This document shows, piece by piece, positions 17,525-25,199 of a stretch of 35,371 bases of DNA (within the stretch, counting starts at the first letter, position 1; every line of letters begins with the position of its first letter). Origin of the DNA: CAZBWE01 sp964568985 (lineage in GTDB: Bacteria > Planctomycetota > Phycisphaerae > Sedimentisphaerales > Anaerobacaceae); NCBI GenBank assembly GCA_964568985.1, contig CAZMSP010000005.1:1-35371 (forward strand). Direction: 5' to 3'. Made by a program: the position numbers and the translations under genes. The notes below the pieces were generated by a model, which saw only the letters and a list, made by a program, of their open reading frames with translations, had not been told where the DNA came from and made no database searches.

Positions 17525-18157
17525 CTAAAATGGCCAAATCCTATCAAATATTGACCCCAGCCAGCCTGGCCTGTTATAAGGTTCTGAAACACCTCCAAGC
17601 ATCGTGACGATACTGAAATTTGCAACTTGTTCGCTTTTGATTGTATTATCAAATGCAATATCACTTGGCCTGACTATTCCGCTTACTTCAATGGCTTGTT
17701 TGTCACCGGCAATATTACGGCTGCGGGTCCCTATGACAACAAGATTACCATTCGGCAGGACATCCTCAACGACTACGGTGATACAATCGACGAAGCTGCG
17801 TTCATCTTTGTAATCGGCTTTACCTTTTAACTCGTTGCTGGATTCGGCGGACATGGTAAAGCCGGGCATTCTCGGCAAAATATTATGGTTAGGAGTCGTA
17901 ATCCCCAGTTCCCCATCAAAAGTATTTGAACGGCTGGTCTCTTTTTTCAGGTCTCTTTTGGCTTTGTTATCTACCTTGCTTGCTTCGGTGATTTTAATAG
18001 TTAGAATGTCACCTATCTGGCGCGCCACGTCGTCGGCATATAATTGCTTCATATTCCTGTCTCGCTTTGTCCAGATAGAGCCTGCTTGTAAATGGTCAGC
18101 CAAGCAAAACAAAAGAAATGTTAGAGCCAATCTTAAAACTATTCTATTATTCATCAT
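17525..18157 (-). CDS. flgH: Flagellar L-ring protein FlgH, without lipobox
   Basis: The protein has 210 residues. After a signal sequence (LRLALTFLLFCLADHLQAG) come SIWTKRDRNMKQLYADDVARQIGDILTI and later VVVEDVLPNGNLVVIGTRS and EVSGIVRPSDI, all typical FlgH segments; the protein ends in the hydrophobic GSIFDRIWPF. FlgH forms the outer-membrane bushing ring. In proteobacteria it is a lipoprotein, but here no Leu-Ala-Gly-Cys-like box is present: the only Cys in the signal follows LLF. It therefore appears to be cleaved by signal peptidase I, perhaps at LQA-GS. AAGGAATG precedes the start. Confidence 0.9.
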   Translation of the reverse strand: MMNNRIVLRLALTFLLFCLADHLQAGSIWTKRDRNMKQLYADDVARQIGDILTIKITEASKVDNKAKRDLKKETSRSNTFDGELGITTPNHNILPRMPGFTMSAESSNELKGKADYKDERSFVDCITVVVEDVLPNGNLVVIGTRSRNIAGDKQAIEVSGIVRPSDIAFDNTIKSEQVANFSIVTMLGGVSEPYNRPGWLGSIFDRIWPF

Positions 18158-18167
18158 CTGTCATTCC

Positions 18168-19172
18168 TTAAAAAACAGGTTCCACCGTTCCATCTTCATT
18201 GACTTTAGCCAGAATTATTCGCTGGGAGTCCATATTCCGTACTTTTATACATTCACCGACTTTACCATCCTGGACAACCTTGCCGTTAGCCGTAACAAGA
18301 AGCCCCAACCTGTCAATTCTAATGATTACATTCTGGTTGCGTTTAAGCAAAACCGGCGGTTGCGGCAGTCCTACCATATCCGGGCGAATCGTGGTATTGT
18401 GGCGCAACTGACGCTTCGCGATAAGGCCGTAAGGAGCCATCCAATTATTAGACTCAGGATAATTCAATATGGTCTTCTCCACCTTCACGTTCTCAGGGCT
18501 AATAACCTCACCTCGTGGAACATCAACGAGGGTTACTGCTCTGCGGCAGTTGTATTTCAAGCGGAAGATTACTTCACGTATCCCAATTTCCTTACCTTCG
18601 GAAAAAACAACTATTCGGATTTTAACCTGGTTTTTTACATGGCTTTTGACAAAACAAGGCACCAATTTGATATTTTGGGCCGACCCGGCCAAAACCAAGT
18701 CTTCGGGTACACATACTGGACTAAATTCGCAAACCGAATCATCAGGAGGATTTTTTTTCAAAAAACCCAAAGCCCTCTCAATAAATCTGCTCCCTCTGAT
18801 AACTTGATGCTCTCGCATAACCGTTACCTTTTCAGCACCGGTTAATACAACTTTCGATGCAGGGATTCCATTGCAGGCCAATCTGCTAAGTATTGTGCGC
18901 CTGTCAAGTGTGATTTGCTGACCAGGTAACGAAATTCGCCCTAAGGTAATCTCGCTCGCCTTGACCGCAAGAGATTCTTCGCCCCGGACTATGCCCACCT
19001 GTCCAAGATTCGGAGTATCACTGTCGATTGTAATCTCTCTCGGCAGGTAAATCTTCAAAGCAGAATCCTTCTTCGCAGTGCCGGCCTTGCTGTTTGCTGA
19101 CGCCAGTCCCGTTAGGGATGGCCAGGTCCACAAACAAGTAATTACAATAATGCTGATTGTTTTAATATTCAT
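18168..19172 (-). CDS. flgA: Flagellar P-ring assembly chaperone FlgA
   Basis: The protein has 334 residues with an N-terminal signal (ISIIVITCLWTWPSLTGLASA). The C-terminal half is the SAF/ChapFlgA domain: DVPRGEVISPENVKVEK, APYGLIAKRQLRHNTTI, LLKRNQNVIIRI, and VQDGKVGECIKVRNMDSQRII with the conserved G..G..I.V.N. pattern. FlgA is a periplasmic chaperone for FlgI, encoded two genes downstream. The N-terminal 150 residues carry an additional beta domain that is less conserved. GAGG lies 6 nt before the ATG. Confidence 0.9.
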   Translation of the reverse strand: MNIKTISIIVITCLWTWPSLTGLASANSKAGTAKKDSALKIYLPREITIDSDTPNLGQVGIVRGEESLAVKASEITLGRISLPGQQITLDRRTILSRLACNGIPASKVVLTGAEKVTVMREHQVIRGSRFIERALGFLKKNPPDDSVCEFSPVCVPEDLVLAGSAQNIKLVPCFVKSHVKNQVKIRIVVFSEGKEIGIREVIFRLKYNCRRAVTLVDVPRGEVISPENVKVEKTILNYPESNNWMAPYGLIAKRQLRHNTTIRPDMVGLPQPPVLLKRNQNVIIRIDRLGLLVTANGKVVQDGKVGECIKVRNMDSQRIILAKVNEDGTVEPVF

Positions 19173-19186
19173 AGTTGCCTCTTATT

Positions 19187-19975
19187 TTAGAATCTTGCCA
19201 TTTGGATTGCCTGTCTCAGCATCTCATCGGCAGCTCTTATTGCACGAGAGTTCACTTCGTACGCTCGCTGTGCAGTTATGAGATTTACAAGTTCGGTCAT
19301 CATTTGGACATTGGATTTTTCCAAAAACCCCGCCTGTATAGCCCCAAAGCCGCTTTCTCCCGGTGTGCCTGTTGTGGGCGTACCGCTTGCTTCGCTCTGT
19401 GAATAAAGATTATCTCCTTCACTGGAAAGACCTGACGGGTTAGGAAAGCGAGCCAATTGAATAGTACCTACAACCGATTGAGTCCCCGAAGCCGTGGCAA
19501 CATTGACACCTCCATCCTTTTCAATATCGATGGATACAGAATCCACTGCGACACTAATGGCAGGCTCTACGTTATAACCGCTCAGAGTAACTATTTGACC
19601 ATTAGCGTTTACTTGTAAAGCACCATCCCGGGTATATTTTATGCTGCCATCAGGCATACTAACCTGAATAAAGCCGTCCCCATTGATTGCTATATCCAGT
19701 TTTCGTCCGGTACTCTCAAGCTCGCCGGGACTAAAAACTTTTACTGTAGATGCAGCCCTGACACCACTACCTATTTCCAGACCTACCGGAGATTTTATAC
19801 CGGAGGATACTTCTGTGCCGGCTTCTCTGACCATCGTATAAACCAGGTCCTGGAAATCAAGTCGGCTACGCTTAAAACCCGTGGTATTGATGTTGGCGAT
19901 GTTATTGGCCGTTACGTTGACCATTTTCTGCTGGGCATCCATACCTGTAGCCGAAGTAGAAAAAGCTCTAAACAT
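19187..19975 (-). CDS. flgG: Distal rod protein FlgG
   Basis: The protein has 262 residues, the exact FlgG size. Hallmarks: MFRAFSTSATGMDAQQKMVN at the start, VTANNIANINTTGFKRSRLDFQDL near 22-45, GDGFIQVSMPDGSIKYTRDGA near 105-125, and the C-terminal EKSNVQMMTELVNLITAQRAYE, which ends in the helix that packs in the rod core. AGGAG precedes the ATG. Exported through the type III apparatus; it builds the distal rod inside the FlgI and FlgH rings encoded downstream. Confidence 0.95.
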   Translation of the reverse strand: MFRAFSTSATGMDAQQKMVNVTANNIANINTTGFKRSRLDFQDLVYTMVREAGTEVSSGIKSPVGLEIGSGVRAASTVKVFSPGELESTGRKLDIAINGDGFIQVSMPDGSIKYTRDGALQVNANGQIVTLSGYNVEPAISVAVDSVSIDIEKDGGVNVATASGTQSVVGTIQLARFPNPSGLSSEGDNLYSQSEASGTPTTGTPGESGFGAIQAGFLEKSNVQMMTELVNLITAQRAYEVNSRAIRAADEMLRQAIQMARF

Positions 19976-20030
19976 AATTCATTTCTCCTGTGATTTTTAG
20001 CACATAGAACACAAATCCAATTATCAATTC

Positions 20031-20756
20031 TTAAGCCATAGCTACGCCTATTATGCTTTGGGATACATCTTTCTTGGCGGAAACGAACTTCATATTCGCC
20101 TCGTAGAGCCTGGAAACCATCATCATATCCACCAGCTCCTCGACCATTCGAACGTTCGATGATTCCTGATACCCCTGCTTTATAATCAGGTTCTCCGGCG
20201 TTGCCGCTGGTATGTTCCCCGGCGTCTGGAAACAGTTTGCACCCACCGCAACAAGTTCACCCTCTCCGTCTTTGAAATCCACCAGATGGAATTTCCCTAT
20301 AGGTGTACCGTCAGCACTGATGCTGCCGTCGCTTGAGACACTTATCTGTGAGAGTCCTATGTTGGATGGTACAGATATCGGCCCGGCCTCACCTGCAACA
20401 ATCCTTCCGGATGAATCTACTATCTGGCCGTTATGGTTCAGGCGGAAATTTCCATTGCGCGTGTAAAGCGGCCCCTCGGGGGTCTCTACCACAAAGAAAC
20501 CTTTACCACACAGCGCAAAATCCAGTGACCGACCAGTCTGAATCAGCTCGCCCTGGGAGAAATCAAACGCTGTGTTCAAACTAACTTCGCTGGACGCTCC
20601 TGCTGCCGGCTCTTGAGCCATTAGGGACTTTGAAAATGCGTTGCATCTGCGTTTGTATCCGGCCGTGCTTAGATTGGCCAGATTGTGAGTAATAATATTA
20701 AATTCGTTTGTTAAGTCATTGATACTTGAGCTAATTTGTGCCGCAAGATCACTCAT
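20031..20756 (-). CDS. flgF: Proximal rod protein FlgF-like
   Basis: The protein has 241 residues of the FlgE/F/G family: HNLANLSTAGYKRRCNAFSK near the N-terminus, GKGFFVVETPEGPLYTRNGNF near 95-115, and a C-terminal ESSNVRMVEELVDMMMVSRLYEANM. It is shorter and more divergent than the adjacent FlgG and its position directly upstream of flgG supports FlgF. The ATG at 20756 has AGGAT 6 nt upstream and matches the family start (MSDLAAQ); the ATG at 20786 would add ten unsupported residues. The 137-bp gap to the upstream PilZ gene shows nothing I recognise. Confidence 0.85.
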   Translation of the reverse strand: MSDLAAQISSSINDLTNEFNIITHNLANLSTAGYKRRCNAFSKSLMAQEPAAGASSEVSLNTAFDFSQGELIQTGRSLDFALCGKGFFVVETPEGPLYTRNGNFRLNHNGQIVDSSGRIVAGEAGPISVPSNIGLSQISVSSDGSISADGTPIGKFHLVDFKDGEGELVAVGANCFQTPGNIPAATPENLIIKQGYQESSNVRMVEELVDMMMVSRLYEANMKFVSAKKDVSQSIIGVAMA

Positions 20757-20893
20757 TTGTAATCCTATGATAAAAATCCACTCCAACTTTTCATTAAAAT
20801 CTTCTTAACTATCTACCTATCAATCCGGATTGTTTTTCACTTTTTTCGCCCCTGTTTTAAGTGAAGGCAGAAAAAAGAAAGAAAAACAGTTAA

Positions 20894-22039
20894 TTAACTT
20901 TCTATCGTATCATTTCCTTGTACAGCTACCGGCTGGCCAATACGTTCTTCCTCGCTTGTCGAAGCAGAATCATTTTCATTTTCGACACTCAACCTTACCA
21001 AAGCTGCGTTGGTAACGCGGGTCAGCTCATCAATATCCAAGTCCATCAGGCCTGTTAATTCAACTGCAATTGACATACCGCTTGGTATGGCCTCGGTGTG
21101 TCTAACTACACCGATATCCTCTACTATTTTTAATGTACCAGTGTCAGCGGTGGTTGAATCTCGGCCCTGCTCTTCATCCAGACTAAATAGTACCAGAACT
21201 CTTTCGCCTGTCTTTACCTGCAGTGAAGTTTCTATACGCAAACCAGGACCAGCTAATTCAGTAACAACCGCAGCGACAAATTCCGGCGGCCCCCATACCG
21301 ACTCATAACTTTTTGCAAATGGGAATGGAGCAATAAAGGCCGGCTTTCTTACAGGAACGCGCAAGAAACGACGACGGTTAATGAACCGAACGTTATCGCT
21401 GTGATTCAAAACCAATATGTCACCGTCGTAGCTGACCACAGAAGTGTCAAATTCCCAAACCGATGAGCCAAAATAGTAACGAACACACCAGAACTCACCG
21501 AAAGTAATCTTGACCGGCTCGGCCAACTTAACCTCCAGCCCAGTATCACTGTTTCTTACAACGGTCGATTCAACTTCACCGCCGCCCCGGGCCCTTCGAC
21601 GTGTCATATGGACTTTTTTACCTACGGGAATTTGCCTGCTGCTCAATTCTTTCAAGGTGGCGGATGCTCCTGCCGGCACAGCAGTTTGTTTCTTAAACCC
21701 AAGCTTTTCACGAAGGCGGAATAGTTCTGTTCTCAACTGGCTGCTTCCTTCGCTTGTCTGCCGGTCTGCAATGCTTTCTTCCAATTTGGCAACCCCGCGG
21801 TCAAAAGCAGAGGCCAAAGAAAAAATTGACTCTTTGTTTTTCAGCTTTGCTTTATTCGCTACATCAAGAAGAATTTCACGCTCGCGTACGCTTAGCCCTT
21901 TTCCCTCGGCATACTCAACAAACAACGAACTATCAGCTTTTCGCCCCTGCCTGATTCGATTGAAACTAACTATCACCAGCAATGCTATTAAAATAACTAT
22001 GGCAATTACAGTGATTAGAATGAACCATCGTTCAGTCAT
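20894..22039 (-). CDS. Membrane-anchored PilZ-domain protein
   Basis: The protein has 381 residues. It begins MTERWFILITVIAIVILIALLVIV, a single N-terminal membrane helix, then a charged helical region (about 35-130), then a YcgR-N-like beta domain and a PilZ domain. The PilZ RxxxR signature is seen in RRRFLRVPV near residue 222; the second (D/N)xSxxG motif is degenerate, ELAGPG near 256, so c-di-GMP binding may be weak. PilZ proteins of this kind connect c-di-GMP to motility. The frame runs back to an ATG at 22150, but those residues come from the intergenic repeat, so 22039 is chosen. It lies between flgE and flgF in the rod-hook operon. Confidence 0.8.
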   Translation of the reverse strand: MTERWFILITVIAIVILIALLVIVSFNRIRQGRKADSSLFVEYAEGKGLSVREREILLDVANKAKLKNKESIFSLASAFDRGVAKLEESIADRQTSEGSSQLRTELFRLREKLGFKKQTAVPAGASATLKELSSRQIPVGKKVHMTRRRARGGGEVESTVVRNSDTGLEVKLAEPVKITFGEFWCVRYYFGSSVWEFDTSVVSYDGDILVLNHSDNVRFINRRRFLRVPVRKPAFIAPFPFAKSYESVWGPPEFVAAVVTELAGPGLRIETSLQVKTGERVLVLFSLDEEQGRDSTTADTGTLKIVEDIGVVRHTEAIPSGMSIAVELTGLMDLDIDELTRVTNAALVRLSVENENDSASTSEEERIGQPVAVQGNDTIES

Positions 22040-22104
22040 AATGCCATTAAAATTACGAGCAGCCTCCCAGCGCTGCACAGGTGTCAAAGCTATAAAAGTT
22101 CCGA

Positions 22105-22226
22105 GTGAACTAAAGTGTCTAAAATGAACTAAAGTGAAAAAATAATCCATAACTTTACTTAGTGCCTAAAGTGCCTAAAGTGAAAAGTAATCCATAACTT
22201 TAGGCACTTTACACTTCAGGCACTTT
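22105..22226. repeat. Intergenic GTG..CTAAA repeats with a perfect 13-bp inverted repeat
   Basis: The gap between flgE and the PilZ gene carries several copies of units like GTGAACTAAA, GTGTCTAAA and GTGCCTAAA. AATCCATAACTTTA occurs twice. AAAGTGCCTAAAG (22168-22180) pairs perfectly with CTTTAGGCACTTT (22198-22210) over a 17-nt loop, so a stable RNA hairpin is possible on either strand. No T-tract follows, so a terminator role is not supported. Confidence 0.75.
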
Positions 22227-22230
22227 CTTT

Positions 22231-23904
22231 TTATCTGATAAGGTTAGTCAGTTCTCTGAGTATATCGTTGGCAACTCTGATGGTCCTGGCATTGGCTTGG
22301 AAGCCATTCTGAGCTTGAATCATGCTAACAAACTCACTCGCCACATCTGTATTGGATTTCTCTAATGCCCCGCCGTGAATATAGCCGGCACCGCTGGATA
22401 GACCCTTTGTCGCTACCGCAATGCCCGAGTTGGCCGAAGGAACGAAAAACCCGTTCCCAATGCTTTCCAGACCACTTGTATTTTGAAACAGCGCTATCTG
22501 TACGGCAGCAAGGGTTTTCTTGACACCATTAGAAAACGCCCCGATAAGTACACCTTCATTATTAACTGATACACTTGAAAGTGCACCTGATTCGTAGCCG
22601 TTCTGCTCCCTTATCACCGCGGTAGAAGTTCCTGTTCTTCCCGTTGCAAACTGCGTCAGGCCATCGAATTTGTTTATGGTACCAAGGTCTACAACGACGG
22701 TCTGAGGATTCGCAGTATCATGCGGAAATGTTACTGTAAACTTGGCAGTATCACCTATCCCAGTATCTAACCCTTTGTAAGAACCGTCGGTGGAGCTAAA
22801 CCGTATGCCACTGATACGCCGATTATTCGAGGTTAACTCGTGGACATCGCCACTGACCGAAGTTATTACCATATCCCAGAGGCTGGGAGTATCTGTTCTG
22901 ACAAATGCCCCTGCCAGAACGTGTGAACCGCCCCGCGAGTCGTAAACTGTAACATTGACCTCTTGAACCTCTTCACCGCCAACGGTAGCTATTTTGAAGT
23001 ACCCTGGCATTGTAAGGTCTGTATCGTCGCATGACATACGCAAGTCCAGCTGGCTGTACCCACTACTTGCGCCGGTTAAAACGATTCGACCCTCAGCCAA
23101 ACTCGCTGTTGCTTCACCGCTAAAAACCGTGTTCAATTTGTCAATAACATTCTGGAAAGTAGTGGTTTCATCTACTGCGAGAGTGTCGCTGACTGGTGTG
23201 CCATTCTTTTTCTGGCCAGTTATGGTAATTGTCCCAGACAATGTTCCTCCACTGGCGAATTGATCGACAGCATCAAGTTCCGTACTTAATGAGGGTGAAG
23301 TTCCCCCGACGGTATAAGCTATACACGATTGCAATACCTGCGTCTGAGGTGCATCAAGCATTGCGTCAGGGCTCAGGTTTCCCTGTACTCTCATTGATGA
23401 TGTTGCGCTTGCCGGTAGTGTTGCATCGTAGGGAACATGGATGCTGCTGTCCCCACCGACCTGGAAACCGTCCGCCTCACCTTCGGTACCAAAACGCTGA
23501 ACCAGATAGCCCGTGGCCGGGTCAACCAAACGTGAGTTCGCGTCGACTGCGAAGGCACCTGCCCTCGAATACACCAGCTGAGAACCGTCACTTAATACAA
23601 AATAACCCTCTCCTTCCATTGCTAAGTCCAGAGGATTACCGGTATTTACAATATTTCCCTGTGCCATATTTGGGGTTATACCAGCTATTCCAACACCGCT
23701 GCCCATCTGCTGAGGGTTGGTACCACCGATAGTATTTGTCGGTTGAGAGGCCCTCTTGATTGTCTGGCTAAGTAACTCCGAGAATATTATTCGCTGGGAC
23801 TTAAAAGCGGTAGTGTTGGTATTGGCCAGGTTATTACCAGCCACATCAAGCATTTTCTGGTGGGCCTGAAGCCCTGTAACGCCCGCTGATAATGCAAAGC
23901 TCAT
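22231..23904 (-). CDS. flgE: Flagellar hook protein FlgE
   Basis: The protein has 557 residues. The N-terminus (MSFALSAGVTGLQAHQKMLD, then GNNLANTNTTAFKSQRIIFSELL) and the C-terminus (EKSNTDVASEFVSMIQAQNGFQANARTIRVANDIL) are FlgE-type; GEGYFVLSDGSQLVYSRAGAF is the shared rod/hook motif near 105-125. The larger size compared with FlgF and FlgG comes from D1/D2 domains in the middle (about 160-430), typical of hook proteins. AAGGAGAAAC precedes the ATG. It sits 39 bp downstream of flgD, its cap protein. Confidence 0.95.
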   Translation of the reverse strand: MSFALSAGVTGLQAHQKMLDVAGNNLANTNTTAFKSQRIIFSELLSQTIKRASQPTNTIGGTNPQQMGSGVGIAGITPNMAQGNIVNTGNPLDLAMEGEGYFVLSDGSQLVYSRAGAFAVDANSRLVDPATGYLVQRFGTEGEADGFQVGGDSSIHVPYDATLPASATSSMRVQGNLSPDAMLDAPQTQVLQSCIAYTVGGTSPSLSTELDAVDQFASGGTLSGTITITGQKKNGTPVSDTLAVDETTTFQNVIDKLNTVFSGEATASLAEGRIVLTGASSGYSQLDLRMSCDDTDLTMPGYFKIATVGGEEVQEVNVTVYDSRGGSHVLAGAFVRTDTPSLWDMVITSVSGDVHELTSNNRRISGIRFSSTDGSYKGLDTGIGDTAKFTVTFPHDTANPQTVVVDLGTINKFDGLTQFATGRTGTSTAVIREQNGYESGALSSVSVNNEGVLIGAFSNGVKKTLAAVQIALFQNTSGLESIGNGFFVPSANSGIAVATKGLSSGAGYIHGGALEKSNTDVASEFVSMIQAQNGFQANARTIRVANDILRELTNLIR

Positions 23905-23943
23905 TTTTGTTTCTCCTTATTTTTTTAGAATACTAATTCGATT

Positions 23944-24354
23944 TTAGTTTTCTATTAATATCACACCATCCAAGCTAAGGGTGTATTCTTGGGCCTCTTC
24001 CCCTTCGCCAACCATTACTCCCAGAAGGTTTTCACCTGTCTCAGGGTCGTTAAAAACCGAATTAACGGTGCCCACTTTTGTTTCTAATTCTCCGGTTGCT
24101 TCATTTCCTATATAGAATGTAACATTCTTGCCTAATAACGAATTGGCATAGCTGCGATTGGTAGTGGCAAGAACTTCCGCAAAACTTGTACTCATTGATT
24201 CGAGCTGCTGAAGTTGCGAGAACTGTGCTAATTGAGAAGCCATTTCGTTATTGTCCAATGGCTCCAGCGGATTCTGGTTTTGTAACTGCGATATCAGAAG
24301 TTTCATATAATCCATTTGGATACCGCTTGCGGATGTTATTGCTGATGTACTCAT
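23944..24354 (-). CDS. flgD: Hook cap / scaffolding protein FlgD (short form)
   Basis: The protein has 136 residues. It contains the FlgD core: MDYMKLLISQLQNQNPLEPL, then MASQLAQFSQLQQLESM and LLGKNVTFYIGNEATGE, ending with a small beta domain. Longer FlgD proteins (about 230) carry a Tudor/FnIII-like C-terminal half that is missing here, as in several non-proteobacterial lineages. FlgD caps the growing hook while FlgE subunits insert. It is the first gene of the rod-hook operon, 73 bp after the sigma-54 -12 element, with AAGGG upstream of its ATG. Confidence 0.92.
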   Translation of the reverse strand: MSTSAITSASGIQMDYMKLLISQLQNQNPLEPLDNNEMASQLAQFSQLQQLESMSTSFAEVLATTNRSYANSLLGKNVTFYIGNEATGELETKVGTVNSVFNDPETGENLLGVMVGEGEEAQEYTLSLDGVILIEN

Positions 24355-24427
24355 AAGTTTTTTACCCTTTCAAAAAGTCTCACATCAAATAATGCTGCTC
24401 AAAGTACTGCCTAAAGCATGCAAACGG

Positions 24428-24443
24428 AGCAATTGCCGTGCCA
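24428..24443 (-). promoter_or_regulatory. Sigma-54 (-24/-12) promoter of the flgD-flgL operon
   Basis: Minus strand reads TGGCAC-GGCAA-TTGCT, an exact match to TGGCAC-N5-TTGCW. It lies 73 bp before the flgD ATG, giving a leader of about 62 nt. It should drive all twelve genes down to flgL, as no other promoter of this type was seen inside. Confidence 0.88.
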
Positions 24444-24628
24444 TATTGAGAACGACAATCCCCCTATTACAGGTAAGTTATTGCTAAAAAACAGGTTATG
24501 AAGAGATAAATTTCAATAAATGTCTATATGAATTTCGTTACAAAGCTATATCAGAGGATAAATCTTCCTATGCCCGGAAGATTCTACCGGCATTACTACT
24601 GCTCTGTTACTCGTGATTTGCGGAAATA

Positions 24629-24835
24629 TCATGCTGAGCCGACCTCACTCCGCCGATACTACTCTGCGAAACAGCGCTTCCGACCTTCGCAGCCGCTTCG
24701 GCGGAGTAGGCTCGCTGCGAAGTACGATAGCGGCTATGCAAAGGCGAGAAGGCAAAGCATCTGACATTAACAGTATAAAATCACTTTTATCAAGAGTCAG
24801 ATTCTTCGCTTCACTCCGTCACTCTCAGAACGACA
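24629..24835. repeat. Composite palindromic intergenic element
   Basis: The element starts TCATGCTGAG (24629-24638) and ends CTCAGAACGACA (24824-24835), which are near inverted ends, and contains GCAAAGCATCTGAC and AGATTCTTCGCTTCACTC. This matches the layout of the widespread CTGAGCGAAG..AGCATCT / AGATTCTTCGCTTCGCTCAGAATGAC intergenic repeat. Between lie two interlocked inverted repeats: ACTCCGCCGA (24647-24656) with TCGGCGGAGT (24698-24707), and CTTCGCAGC (24685-24693) with GCTGCGAAG (24714-24722). It contains no convincing gene. It lies in the 845-bp gap between flgD and the activator gene. Confidence 0.6.
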
Positions 24836-24956
24836 CTCATCATTGGACCTATCACAGAATACTACAGTCTTGCTATGCAGGGATGCTAAAAGATTTTCTG
24901 CCTTACTTTTAATAACGCAGTGACATCAAAACTATAGTTGAGCAAAACTAAACAAC

Positions 24957-25105
24957 GTCTTATAAAAATAATACGTCCCATAAAAGACAACCTGCCCCTG
25001 TTTCATGCTTTTGTTTTACTAAAGAGTCCTATAAAGTTACAACGAAATAACAACTCGTCTTTGAGACTAACAAGTTAGTGACATTATTGGCCCGTCCTAT
25101 AAAAA
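24957..25105 (+). promoter_or_regulatory. Four direct copies of GTCYYATAAA upstream of the sigma-54 activator
   Basis: GTCTTATAAA at 24957, GTCCCATAAA at 24975, GTCCTATAAA at 25026 and GTCCTATAAA at 25094, all on the plus strand, within 149 bp. They may be binding sites for a regulator, or reused -10-like elements; function is unknown. Confidence 0.45.
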
Positions 25106-25143
25106 ACTAAAGTTGTTGTAAGCTTATGACGATTTATTAGACA

Positions 25144-25158
25144 TTAACATAATGTTAA
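25144..25158. promoter_or_regulatory. Palindrome TTAACAT-A-ATGTTAA, operator candidate
   Basis: Perfect 7-bp arms around one central base, 42 bp upstream of the activator start codon and downstream of the GTCYYATAAA copies. A dimeric repressor or autoregulation site is possible; no protein can be assigned. Confidence 0.45.
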
Positions 25159-25199
25159 ATAACATCGTGGGGGATAACGCTCATGATTCTTAGATAGGG

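Noticed and set aside
17835..18845. Plus-strand open frame of 336 codons
   Set aside because: Fully antisense to flgH and flgA, which have clear family motifs; no domain or ribosome site seen.
20465..20495. GC-rich GGCCCCTCGGGGG stretch in flgF as a fourth palindromic element
   Set aside because: It encodes the conserved FlgF/FlgG motif ETPEGPLYTRNG and lacks the two-stem layout with a GAA loop.
21510..22127. Plus-strand open frame of 205 codons
   Set aside because: Antisense to the PilZ gene, Ser/Arg-rich translation typical of a shadow frame.
22040..22150. N-terminal extension of the PilZ protein to an ATG at 22150
   Set aside because: The extra 37 residues are encoded by the intergenic repeat tract; the membrane helix starts right after the ATG at 22039.
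24528..24912. Two short plus-strand open frames in the 845-bp gap
   Set aside because: They read through the palindromic element, overlap each other in different frames and have Arg/Ser-rich translations with no ribosome site.
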